A DNA stretch of 21,587 nucleotides from Arthrobacter sp. (GTDB taxonomy: Bacteria > Actinomycetota > Actinomycetes > Actinomycetales > Micrococcaceae). Below are positions 7,634-14,164 of this stretch, one piece after another; the stretch's first letter is position 1, and every line of letters begins with the position of its first letter. Position numbers and translations under genes: made by a program. The notes below the pieces were generated by a model. It did no database searches and had not been told where the DNA came from. It saw only the letters and a program-made list of their open reading frames with translations. The stretch covers positions 1 through 21,587 of the forward strand of contig JAPSIT010000025.1 in the NCBI GenBank assembly GCA_031178585.1, read 5' to 3'.

Positions 7634-8599
7634 TCAGCTGGCCAGCTGCCGGCGGCCTATTGCGTTGAGGCGGCTCGTGGGGCGGGCCGGCCTGGCTAGC
7701 GAGAGCTTGTCGAGGACTTCCATGGCGCTCTGGTGTTCGTTGAATGTGTACAGGTGGAGGCCGGGGGCTCCGGCGTCCAAGGCAGCGTTGGCCAGGTCCA
7801 CCGTGGCGCTGACACCGATGCGCGTGCGCTCGGCGTCGGAATCAGCGGCGGCCAGCCGTGCGATGAGTTCCGGGGCAGGTTCGACGCCGGTCAGCTCGCC
7901 AAGGCGCTTCAGCCGCCGCAGACTCGTCAGCGGCATGACGCCCGGGATGATGGGAATGGTGACGCCGGCCCGGCGCGCCCTCGTGATGAGGTCCGCATAC
8001 TGCTCCGGGCGGAAGAACACCTGGGTGATGGCGAAGTCCGCACCGGAGCGCTGTTTGGCCAGGAGCACCTCGACGTCGTGCGTCTCGCTGGGGGATTCCG
8101 GGTGCCGGGTTGGGTACGCTGCCACACCCACCGCCATTTTGCCGGCGCACAGCAGGGCCGACCTCCGCTGCTCAACGCGGCGGATTAGTTCGATCAGGTC
8201 CTGGGCGTACCGCAGTGAGCCGCTGACAGGTTCACCGCTGTCCTTGGGCAGGTCGCCGCGAAGGGCCAAAATGCCGCGGACACCGGCGTCGAGGAGCTCG
8301 CCGATGATCTCCGCGAGTTCGCTCGGCGTGTTTCCCACACAGGTCAGGTGGGCCAACGGCCTGAGGGTGGTCTCCAGCACGAGCCGGTTGATGAGTTCGA
8401 CGGCGGTGTCCCGGTTGGAGCCGCTGGCACCGTACGTGACGCTGACATAGTCGGGGTCAGTGGTTTCGAGCTCCCGGATGGTGGTCCAGAGGGTTTCGGC
8501 CGCCGCAGGCGAACGCGGAGGAAAAAGTTCATAGGACAGCGCAACGGGGGCAGCGTCAGAAAGATTTGGATGTGTCTCAATAAGGCTAGGTGGTGACAT
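7634..8599 (-). CDS. metF: 5,10-methylenetetrahydrofolate reductase (MetF)
   Basis: This FAD-dependent enzyme reduces 5,10-methylene-THF to 5-methyl-THF, the methyl donor used by MetE encoded next. The protein is 321 residues (E. coli 296). The barrel start SYELFPPRSP carries the catalytic glutamate (Glu24, matching Glu28 of E. coli). YVSVTYGASGS, LAHLTCVG and GILALRGDLP (FAD-contacting Asp) follow in the usual order, then FAITQVFFRPEQY and PIIPGVMPLTS. The ATG at 8599 has AAGGA 6 bases upstream. The gene is first in a metF-metE pair, and its upstream 410 bases are where regulation should sit. Confidence 0.96.
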   Translation of the reverse strand: MSPPSLIETHPNLSDAAPVALSYELFPPRSPAAAETLWTTIRELETTDPDYVSVTYGASGSNRDTAVELINRLVLETTLRPLAHLTCVGNTPSELAEIIGELLDAGVRGILALRGDLPKDSGEPVSGSLRYAQDLIELIRRVEQRRSALLCAGKMAVGVAAYPTRHPESPSETHDVEVLLAKQRSGADFAITQVFFRPEQYADLITRARRAGVTIPIIPGVMPLTSLRRLKRLGELTGVEPAPELIARLAAADSDAERTRIGVSATVDLANAALDAGAPGLHLYTFNEHQSAMEVLDKLSLARPARPTSRLNAIGRRQLAS

Positions 8600-9009
8600 T
8601 TGCGTCCTTGGCTATGGGCCATTGAAGGCGGGACTGCACTGGCGGTGAGGCCCGTGCAGTATGCGGTCAATGAATTGAGTTTGGGGAACACGGAACGAAC
8701 TTCGGCAGGGCGCAGCCGCGACTGTTACGCCTGAAGAGAAGCAAGTCCGTGAGCAAATGTCAGGCCCACATGGGGGCACCCACACCCTCCTTGGCGGACG
8801 CCGTGTGGCACCACCGCAGCGGAGGATCGCTGACACGTTACCTCGGTAACTTGTATAGAACTCTAGGAGCAGCCGCGGGACCGGTTCAAGCCGGAAGTCG
8901 AATTAAGACGCATTCTTACGCCTGCTGTACCGCCTGTTACAGAATATTGTTCGCTGCTGGGCTCCGAGAGGCCCTCCCTTTGGAGCAGGATCAGGTCTAT
9001 TCTTTTGCC
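8600..9009. other. Divergent intergenic region metF / small protein
   Basis: This is 410 bases without a credible gene. Visible structure: a 7-bp inverted repeat ACTGCAC (8633-8639) / GTGCAGT (8654-8660) in the presumed metF leader; a cobalamin-riboswitch-like core on the plus strand (about 8660-8790); CCACAC/GTGTGG arms at about 8780-8808; and a 12-base palindrome GTTACCTCGGTAAC-type hairpin at 8838-8851. An open frame continues upstream of the small protein's ATG through this region but encodes nothing recognisable. I see no SAM riboswitch core and no clear promoter for either gene. Confidence 0.6.
8660..8790 (+). promoter_or_regulatory. Possible cobalamin-riboswitch-like element (weak)
   Basis: On the plus strand CCGCGACTGTTA (8716-8727) matches the cobalamin-riboswitch core CCGCNACTGTNA at all ten fixed positions. 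GGGAA lies about 30 bases upstream (8684-8688) with ACACGGAACGAACTTCGG between them, loosely like the conserved P4 segment. AGCAAATGTCAGGCCC (8752-8767) loosely resembles a B12 box. Against it, the P4 stem has a mismatch, the spacing is about 4 bases longer than usual, the P1 closing stem is not evident, and it points away from metF. Confidence 0.25.
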
Positions 9010-9207
9010 ATGATCCAGCTACCGCCGAGCTACCAGGAATATCTTGCCGACAAGGACGAGAGCTTTGTTGACATGGTACGCCCCGTCCTCATGCAGTCCG
9101 CCGCTGACAAGCTCCACGGTGTCCGTGTGCTCTATGTCCCGCGCGGCCACCAGGCGCACCTTGATGACACCATCCCTTACGGAACCATCGTCGAGGACAT
9201 CGACTGA
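9010..9207 (+). CDS. Small conserved-looking protein of unknown function
   Basis: This is a 65-residue acidic cytosolic protein beginning MIQLPPSYQEYLADKDESF and ending DDTIPYGTIVEDID. There is no signal peptide, membrane segment, cysteine or known domain that I recognise. About three quarters of third codon positions are G or C, which supports real coding. No good ribosome-binding site precedes the ATG. TATTCT 10 bases upstream could be a -10 element, which would give a nearly leaderless mRNA. It is divergent from metF and converges on the ROK gene with a 50-base gap. Nothing here shows a link to methionine metabolism beyond position. Confidence 0.7.
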   Translation: MIQLPPSYQEYLADKDESFVDMVRPVLMQSAADKLHGVRVLYVPRGHQAHLDDTIPYGTIVEDID

Positions 9208-9257
9208 AGCTTTTCTGGCAGAATAGCTGAGGCGCCGGGCTCATCCCTTAACTGCGC

Positions 9258-10508
9258 TCATCCCTCGAGCAGCAGGCGCTGGGCCCGGGGCGCGAGCGTA
9301 TGCTCCAGGACCAGGGACGCAGCACCCACTGCACCCACGTCCTCCCCCACCCCGGTTCCCACGACTTCAATGCCGTGAATATTTCCCGCATCGCTGTTTT
9401 TCCGGATCAGTTCGGGAACCAGCTCCAGGTAGCGTTTGGACAGCGGACCCCAGAACGGCCCGCCGAAAACCACGCGGTCGACGTCGAGCGTGTTGGCCAC
9501 AACGGCGGCAGCGCGCGCGACCAGCACGGCGGACCTGTCAATGATGGCGGCGGCCGCGCTGTTGCCGGCATCGGCAGCCTCGCACAGCCGGGCAAAGCCT
9601 TCCTGCACCGCCGGACCGGACAACGGGCCGGTCCCATCAAGAACTCCCGCAGCCCGGGCTTCAGCCACCAGGACCTGCGGGATGCAGGAAGACTTCACGC
9701 ACCCGCGCAGACCGCAGTCACAGGGCGGACCGTCCGGGTCGACGATGATGTGCCCGATCTCCCCGGCGTTGCCCGACGTGCCGCGGACCACTTCGTCATT
9801 GAGCACGATGCCGCAGCCGATGCCGGTGCCCATGTACATGAAGATGAAGCTGCCTGTGCCGCTGGCCCCGCCCGCCCAGGTCTCCGCGACGGCGGCGCTG
9901 GTCACGTCCTTGTCCATCAGGACTTCCAGCCCGGTAGCGTCCGCCAGCGCACTCCGGAGCGGAACGCGGTCCCAGCCGCTCAGCAACGGGGGCTCCACGA
10001 CGGTCCCGTTGTCATGGTCGATAGGGCCCGGCGCCGCGACGCCCAGACCGGCGATCTTAGTCCGGTCCACACCCGACGATTGGGTCAGTTGTTCGATTTC
10101 CGCCGCAATGGCGGCGATGACGGCATCAGGATCGCCGTTATCCGGAGTCCTGATCTGCGAATGCTGCACCACTGCACCGACGAGGTCCAACAGCACAAAT
10201 GTCGCCACGGCGGGATCCAGGTGCACCCCCACGGCGTACATCCCGGAGGGGTTCAGGCGAAGGATAGTCCGCGGTTTGCCCGGCCCGCTCCCCTCCTTGC
10301 CCGCTTCGACAATGAGGTTCTGGTCCAGCAGCCGGCGGGAAATGTTGGAGATGGTCTGCGGGGACAGGCCGACGATCTGCGCCAGCTCGACGCGGCTGAG
10401 CCCTCCGGACGAGCGCCGGATCGCGTCGAGGATGACTGTCAGGTTGAAGTCACCCATGCGGGGCAGGTTGGTTCCGCGCCTCGGTGAGGGTTGGCGGATC
10501 TCGGTCAA
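9258..10508 (-). CDS. ROK-family transcriptional repressor (NagC/XylR type)
   Basis: This is a 416-residue protein with an N-terminal winged helix-turn-helix (residues about 20-80; GLSRVELAQIVGLSPQTISN then ISRRLLDQNLI) and a ROK sugar-kinase-like domain (about 90-400). The ROK zinc motif is CDCGLRGC, after GNAGEIGHIIVDPDG. The kinase motif usually DNDANAAALAE reads DKDVTSAAVAE. The aspartate is kept but the asparagine is lost, consistent with a sugar-sensing repressor and not a kinase. The start is a TTG at 10508 with AGGGG 6 bases upstream; the next candidate, an ATG 17 codons on, lacks a ribosome-binding site. There is no adjacent sugar transport or catabolic gene, so the target is unknown. 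Confidence 0.92.
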   Translation of the reverse strand: MTEIRQPSPRRGTNLPRMGDFNLTVILDAIRRSSGGLSRVELAQIVGLSPQTISNISRRLLDQNLIVEAGKEGSGPGKPRTILRLNPSGMYAVGVHLDPAVATFVLLDLVGAVVQHSQIRTPDNGDPDAVIAAIAAEIEQLTQSSGVDRTKIAGLGVAAPGPIDHDNGTVVEPPLLSGWDRVPLRSALADATGLEVLMDKDVTSAAVAETWAGGASGTGSFIFMYMGTGIGCGIVLNDEVVRGTSGNAGEIGHIIVDPDGPPCDCGLRGCVKSSCIPQVLVAEARAAGVLDGTGPLSGPAVQEGFARLCEAADAGNSAAAAIIDRSAVLVARAAAVVANTLDVDRVVFGGPFWGPLSKRYLELVPELIRKNSDAGNIHGIEVVGTGVGEDVGAVGAASLVLEHTLAPRAQRLLLEG

Positions 10509-10635
10509 GGAATCCCCTAAGCATCGTCGGGCGGGTAGCTATCGATGACTGAATCGTACGTTACCTGCGGGTATACGGGTATGTCCCACGCCCGGGGCGG
10601 GACCAGGAGCGCCCTGGCCGCAAGCAAGGCGTGGC
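10509..10635. promoter_or_regulatory. ROK promoter region with tandem CGGGTAT
   Basis: This is the region upstream of the ROK gene and downstream of the methyltransferase stop. CGGGTAT is directly repeated at 10568-10574 and 10576-10582, an 8-base period. An imperfect hairpin (GACCAGG with CCTGGCC, about 10601-10619) could end the methyltransferase transcript. TACGAT on the minus strand near 10555 is a possible -10 element without a clear -35. ROK repressors often bind their own promoter. Confidence 0.35.
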
Positions 10636-11778
10636 TTACTGCCTTTTGACGCTCACGGCTACCGTGAATTTCGGGTTCCTGCCTTGGACGCGTGTGGGTC
10701 CCACCAGCCTCTCCAGGGCGGGCAGGTACGGCAGGTGGCTGTTGAAGACCGTCCAGAGCTGCCCGCCTGGAGCCAGCAGGCGGGCGGCCGCCTCGAACAT
10801 CTTGATTCCGGCGCCTGCGTGCACGCTGGCACCCAGGTGGAAGGGAGGATTCAGCAGCACAAGATCGGCACTGCCCGCCGGGGCGGACTCCATGGCATCA
10901 TCCTGCAGCACGCTGATCTGCCCGCCCAGGCCGTTCGCCTCGGCGGTGGCTGCGGCGGAAGCGGTGGCGGCTGCCGACCGGTCTGTCGCTATAACTGCCG
11001 ACGCCGGATGCGTGCGCGCGTACATTGCAGCCAGTATCCCCGTCCCGCACCCCAGGTCCACGGCCGTGCTTGCCGCGGGAAGTTCCGGAAGAAACTTCAA
11101 TAAGAACCGTGTGCCGATATCCAGCCGCGTACCGGCAAAGACAGCGCCGTGAGCGCAGACCTCAAGGTCAAGCTCAGCATTGTGCTCGGTCACCGGGTAC
11201 GGCGGTTGCGGCTGCACAGGCTGCGGTGCGGAGGCCACGAGGAGCCGGGACTTCTGGCGTGCCAGCTGAGGCTGGACCGTTTCGAAGAAACGGCCCAGGA
11301 CGGCATTCATCCCGAGGGACATATGCTTTACCCGGCCGCCGGCCAGCAGCACTGTGCCGGGCTGCGCGTACCGCGCGACTGCGTCGGAAATCTCCTCGAG
11401 CTCGCCGAGGGTCCTGGGCAGCTGCAGCAAGACGAGGTTGGCATCGCGCAGGAGGCCTTCTTCAAGGGGCAGCTGCTCAAAGCCGCCATCGACACCAAGC
11501 GCAGCTGCGTTGTTCCGCAGCGCCTGCTCCCCTGTGATCAGATCCTGGTGCACCCGGACGCGCGCCGGGGCCTGGAATGATGCCCCGGAGAGCAGGCCGA
11601 GCGTTAGTGCGCCGTAGCGGTCCCCGATGACCGCAACACTACTTTCCGGCGTCAGATGATCCGCCGCGGCCTCCAGCAGGAGCGCGTCCGTGGCGTCCCA
11701 AGCCTGCAGGTTCGGCGCCTCGACATCGGGGTGTCTCCGCAGTCCACCCAATAGATTCATCAGACTGTTTTCCGTCAC
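10636..11778 (-). CDS. RlmG/RsmC-type rRNA (guanine-N2) methyltransferase
   Basis: This is a 380-residue SAM-dependent methyltransferase with the two-domain layout of RlmG and RsmC. The N-terminal half (about 1-185) is a degenerate methyltransferase-like domain. The C-terminal catalytic domain has motif I DLGCGTGILAAMYA (about residue 240), the acidic motif II at IATDRSAAA, and motif IV NPPF (LVLLNPPFHLGASVHAG), typical of guanine-N2 methylation. The C terminus, FNSHLPYLPALE then KFTVAVSVKR, resembles RlmG (23S m2G1835) and RsmC (16S m2G1207). I cannot decide between the two rRNA targets. The start is a GTG at 11778; an ATG six codons in (11760) is an alternative and neither has a strong ribosome-binding site. 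Confidence 0.88.
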   Translation of the reverse strand: MTENSLMNLLGGLRRHPDVEAPNLQAWDATDALLLEAAADHLTPESSVAVIGDRYGALTLGLLSGASFQAPARVRVHQDLITGEQALRNNAAALGVDGGFEQLPLEEGLLRDANLVLLQLPRTLGELEEISDAVARYAQPGTVLLAGGRVKHMSLGMNAVLGRFFETVQPQLARQKSRLLVASAPQPVQPQPPYPVTEHNAELDLEVCAHGAVFAGTRLDIGTRFLLKFLPELPAASTAVDLGCGTGILAAMYARTHPASAVIATDRSAAATASAAATAEANGLGGQISVLQDDAMESAPAGSADLVLLNPPFHLGASVHAGAGIKMFEAAARLLAPGGQLWTVFNSHLPYLPALERLVGPTRVQGRNPKFTVAVSVKRQ

Positions 11779-11870
11779 GTGCCGCTGCCGCCTCTTTGTT
11801 GCTGCTCTCTGTGCCCGATGTTCCTGCCCACCAGGAAGACACCCCGGGCAAACTTACCGTGGATCGGGCG

Positions 11871-13043
11871 TCACCAGCTGCCATCCTGCTTCCGGTTGCC
11901 TGCTTCCGGCTGCGCCAGGCTTTCGCCGGTCGCGTCAAAGAACTTGAGAAGCCCGGTGACGGCTGCCCGGCCGGCACGGTTGGCGCCTATGGTGGACGAC
12001 GACGGTCCGTAGCCCACCAGATGCACGCGGGGTTCCGCCGCCACCTGAGTGCCGTTCATGGCGATGCCGCCGCCCGGCCCGCGCAGGTGCAGCGGCGCAA
12101 GGTGTTCCAGCTCGGCCCTGAACCCGGTGGCCCAGAGGATCACGTCGGCGGCGAGGAATCCTCCGTCTGCCAGCCGGACGCCGTCGGGCTCTATGGCGCT
12201 GAACATGGGACGCCGCTCAAGGACGCCACGCGCCGCCGCCGCACAGAGCGCCGGCGTCCAGAGGAGTCCGGTGACGGCAACGACGCTTTGAGGCGGCAAA
12301 CCCAGCCGGACGCGCTCTTCCACGAGGGCGACTGCGTCGTGTCCCGCCTGGCGGTCGAACCCGGTCTCGCGCCAAACAGGTTCCCTCCGGGTGAACCAGC
12401 TGGTGGACGTCACGTGCGAGATTTCGTCCAGCAGTCCGACGGCTGATATGCCGCCGCCGACCACGATGACATGCAGGCCCCGAAACTCCTCAGCGGAAAC
12501 GTAGTCAGCAACGTGGAGCTGCCGCCCCTTGAAGGTGGACCGGCCCGGATAGATGGGCCAGAACGGCCGTGTCCACGTACCTGTGGCGTTGATGACCGCC
12601 CGAACAGACCACGCGCCGTCGGACGTCCCCACCCGCAGGCGCCCGGCCCGCGCATCGTCCTCGCGGGATACCGCGGTCGCCCTCACGGGCCGCTCGATGG
12701 CGAGGCCCAGTTGGCGCTCATAGGCGTCGAAATACCTGGTGAGAAACGCAGAGCTGGACTCGGCGGGATCGACTTCCGGCTGCGGAATCCCCGGCAGGTC
12801 GCTGATCCCGTTGACGGTTGCCATCCGGAGACTCTTCCAGCGGTGGCGCCAGGCTCCGCCCGGACCCTCTTCGGCGTCGAGGACGGCGTAGGTCAGAGAG
12901 GAGTCCGATTGACGTCCAGCCGGCAGGAAACCGCGGCGGGCCAAATGGTAGGCCGCCGACAGTCCGGCCTGCCCTGCACCGATGACCAGGACATCGGCGC
13001 TCCTGACAGGCGCAGGCACTGCGTTCGACAGGGAGTTCAGCAA
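11871..13043 (-). CDS. Flavin-dependent monooxygenase-like oxidoreductase (FAD/NADPH)
   Basis: This is a 390-residue two-dinucleotide-binding flavoprotein of the FMO/CzcO-like group. The FAD Rossmann motif is VLVIGAGQAGLSAAYHLARRG (about residues 18-38). GGAWRHRWKSLRM follows, the typical WRxRWxxLR segment. INATGTWTRPFWP is the ATG-type linker, and VIVVGGGISAVGLLDEI (about 190-210) is the NAD(P)H fold. ILWATGFRAELEHL and a terminal VHLVGYGPSSSTIGANRAG complete it. The full FMO signature (FxGxxxHxxxY/F) is only partly matched at FKGRQLHVADY. Substrate is unknown; hydroxylation or Baeyer-Villiger chemistry is possible. The start is TTG at 13043, supported by GGAGG 6 bases upstream. Confidence 0.88.
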   Translation of the reverse strand: MLNSLSNAVPAPVRSADVLVIGAGQAGLSAAYHLARRGFLPAGRQSDSSLTYAVLDAEEGPGGAWRHRWKSLRMATVNGISDLPGIPQPEVDPAESSSAFLTRYFDAYERQLGLAIERPVRATAVSREDDARAGRLRVGTSDGAWSVRAVINATGTWTRPFWPIYPGRSTFKGRQLHVADYVSAEEFRGLHVIVVGGGISAVGLLDEISHVTSTSWFTRREPVWRETGFDRQAGHDAVALVEERVRLGLPPQSVVAVTGLLWTPALCAAAARGVLERRPMFSAIEPDGVRLADGGFLAADVILWATGFRAELEHLAPLHLRGPGGGIAMNGTQVAAEPRVHLVGYGPSSSTIGANRAGRAAVTGLLKFFDATGESLAQPEAGNRKQDGSW

Positions 13044-13130
13044 GGAAGCCTCCGGTTCACAGTCCTCATCCTAATCGGCGGCGTGTCGGCCGATCTCCGT
13101 AAAAGCCGCCCAGCCGGACCCCATGGGCGC

Positions 13131-13166
13131 AAAAAAGGAAGGGCCGTCCTTCCGGACGGCCCTTCC
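13131..13166 (-). terminator. Rho-independent terminator of tRNA-Ala copy 1
   Basis: A perfect 13-bp stem (GGAAGGGCCGTCC 13137-13149 with GGACGGCCCTTCC 13154-13166) with loop TTCC is followed on the minus strand by TTTTTT (13131-13136). It is a textbook intrinsic terminator directly after the tRNA gene. Confidence 0.93.
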
Positions 13167-13176
13167 CTGGTGTACT

Positions 13177-13252
13177 TGGTGGAGCTGAGGGGACTCGAAC
13201 CCCTGACCCCCTGCATGCCATGCAGGTGCGCTACCAGCTGCGCCACAGCCCC
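13177..13252 (-). tRNA. tRNA-Ala (anticodon GGC), copy 1, CCA encoded
   Basis: Read on the minus strand, the sequence folds as a complete tRNA. The acceptor GGGGCTG pairs with CAGCTCC, including the G3-U70 pair that identifies alanine. The D arm is GCGC/GCGC around AGCTGGTA. The anticodon stem CCTGC/GCAGG encloses ATGGCAT with anticodon GGC, reading GCC. The T arm is AGGGG-TTCGAGT-CCCCT. The 73-base body is 13180-13252 and the genome also encodes the CCA end (13177-13179). Confidence 0.97.
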
Positions 13253-13281
13253 GTACTTGTTCCCCCGGTTCGTGTCTCCCG

Positions 13282-13329
13282 GAAGCAACCTGAATAGCCT
13301 AAAGCACAACCCGGCCGGATGCGAAATCG
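13282..13329 (-). promoter_or_regulatory. Promoter region of tRNA-Ala copy 1
   Basis: On the minus strand this 48-base block runs from CGATTT to GTTGCTTC, with TAGGCTATTCAG in the -10 area. The block at 14080-14127 before tRNA copy 2 has the same end words at the same spacing and TAAGATATTTGA in the middle. Shared words at fixed spacing suggest a common promoter architecture. Transcription would start about 30 bases before this tRNA. Confidence 0.5.
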
Positions 13330-13493
13330 GGGGCTCGCCGCTGTCCTGGAGGCGGTGCCGGAGGACATCCCACCCGCTGTGGACAGTCTTGAGCCGAAGT
13401 TGCGGGAACTCTTCCACGGCCTTGAGGTCGATGCCGGAGTATTCTAGACAGCCGCTCCACAGGGGTGCGGCCATGGAGACGAGGGAGGCTGCG

Positions 13494-13883
13494 GTGGCTG
13501 ACGATCAGGACCTGCCGGTACTGGACAGCCATATTCTGCGCTCCCTGGCAGACGAAGCCAACCCGGGGGTGGCTCAGGCGTTTTTCGACGACTACCTGCA
13601 GCTGCTGCCTGTTCGCGCCGCGACGATCCTGCGCGGGCTCGCCAGCGAGGACCAGGCCGACGCCATCGAAGGTCTGGTCAGCCTGAGGGTGACATCCGCC
13701 ATGGCGGGCGCACTGAGGCTGGAAGGGTACTGCCGCAAACTCGAACACGCGCTGACACAGGGGCACCGGCCGGATCCGACGGCCGTGAAAGCCGTGCTGT
13801 TCGCGAACATCCGCCTGCTCGTGCGGGAGGCAAGGCGCCAAGGACACCTGCCGAGCCAGCGTCCGGACTCGCCGGAAAGCTAG
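13494..13883 (+). CDS. HPt-like four-helix protein lacking the phospho-histidine
   Basis: This is a 129-residue all-helical cytosolic protein. Residues about 60-85, GLVSLRVTSAMAGALRLEGY followed by CRKLEHAL, align well with the active helix of histidine phosphotransfer (HPt) domains (consensus AAHTLKGSAANLGAERLA then LCRELE). Val62 stands where the phosphorylated histidine should be. It therefore probably cannot relay phosphate and may be a scaffold or decoy. The GTG at 13494 is chosen for the GAGGGAGG ribosome-binding site 5 bases upstream; an in-frame ATG at 13473 with AGGGG upstream would add 7 residues. The frame stays open far upstream through the tRNA, which is an artefact. It sits between two tRNA-Ala genes on the opposite strand. 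There is no kinase or response regulator gene nearby. Confidence 0.8.
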   Translation: MADDQDLPVLDSHILRSLADEANPGVAQAFFDDYLQLLPVRAATILRGLASEDQADAIEGLVSLRVTSAMAGALRLEGYCRKLEHALTQGHRPDPTAVKAVLFANIRLLVREARRQGHLPSQRPDSPES

Positions 13884-13890
13884 GCAGCAA

Positions 13891-13935
13891 ACAAAAAACC
13901 GCCGGAACCAGATCCTGAATCTGATTCCGGCGGTT
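13891..13935. terminator. Shared terminator: HPt-like gene and tRNA-Ala copy 2
   Basis: AACCGCCGGAA (13897-13907) pairs with TTCCGGCGGTT (13925-13935). After one C/A mismatch, CAGAT (13909-13913) pairs with ATCTG (13919-13923) around loop CCTGA. On the minus strand the stem is followed by GGTTTTTTGTTTG, a good U-tract, so it ends the tRNA transcript. It also lies just after the HPt-like stop at 13883. Confidence 0.88.
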
Positions 13936-13940
13936 ACCGG

Positions 13941-14013
13941 TGGAGCTGAGGGGACTCGAACCCCTGACCCCCTGCATGCCATGCAGGTGCGCTACCAGCT
14001 GCGCCACAGCCCC
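13941..14013 (-). tRNA. tRNA-Ala (anticodon GGC), copy 2, CCA not encoded
   Basis: The 73-base body is identical to copy 1, with the same GGGGCTG acceptor, G3-U70 pair, GGC anticodon and T arm. The three bases after the discriminator A read CCG and not CCA, so this copy needs CCA addition. It lies about 150 bases downstream of rsfS on the same strand and has its own promoter-like block at 14080-14127. Confidence 0.97.
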
Positions 14014-14079
14014 GTATTTTCGCTGCTCCGTGGCCTTCAGCTTCCGCTTTTAAGCCCGTTACCCTGTCCGGGTTTCTCC

Positions 14080-14127
14080 GAAGCAACTCAAATATCTTAG
14101 AACAGCGATTCCGAAAATTCCAAATCG
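14080..14127 (-). promoter_or_regulatory. Promoter region of tRNA-Ala copy 2
   Basis: On the minus strand it reads CGATTTGGAATTTTCGG, then TAAGATATTTGAGTTGCTTC after an 11-base gap. TTGGAA is a fair -35 and TAAGAT a fair -10, about 18 bases apart. The flanking words CGATTT and GTTGCTTC recur at identical spacing before copy 1. The predicted transcript start is about 67 bases before the tRNA, longer than for copy 1. Confidence 0.55.
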
Positions 14128-14164
14128 GGCATATTCCCGGCCGACTCGGCAGTTACCTCCGGGT

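Noticed and set aside
5365..7668. 767-codon open frame antisense to metE
   Set aside because: The composition (Gly/Val/Leu/Asp runs) is that of a frame shadow; MetE on the other strand has a full zinc site.
8600..8800. SAM riboswitch upstream of metF
   Set aside because: No SAM-I, SAM-II or SAM-IV core sequence was found on the minus strand.
8881..8905. tRNA-like T arm (GGTTCAAGCC)
   Set aside because: The flanking arms do not pair as a T stem and no acceptor, D or anticodon arms exist around it.
8749..9009. N-terminal extension of the small protein at 9010
   Set aside because: Codon use and composition are unlike the downstream part, and it overlaps the structured intergenic region.
9300..10548. 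Long plus-strand open frames across the ROK gene
   Set aside because: They have no ribosome-binding site or domain and mirror the ROK codon bias.
12471..13493. Long open extension upstream of the HPt-like gene
   Set aside because: It would run antisense through the flavoprotein and straight through a tRNA gene. Only the part after about 13473-13494 has a ribosome-binding site and family resemblance.
13177..14013. Integrative element between repeated tRNA genes as attachment sites
   Set aside because: Only one small HPt-like gene lies between them, with no integrase. Both tRNAs have own promoter-like blocks and terminators, so simple duplication is more likely.
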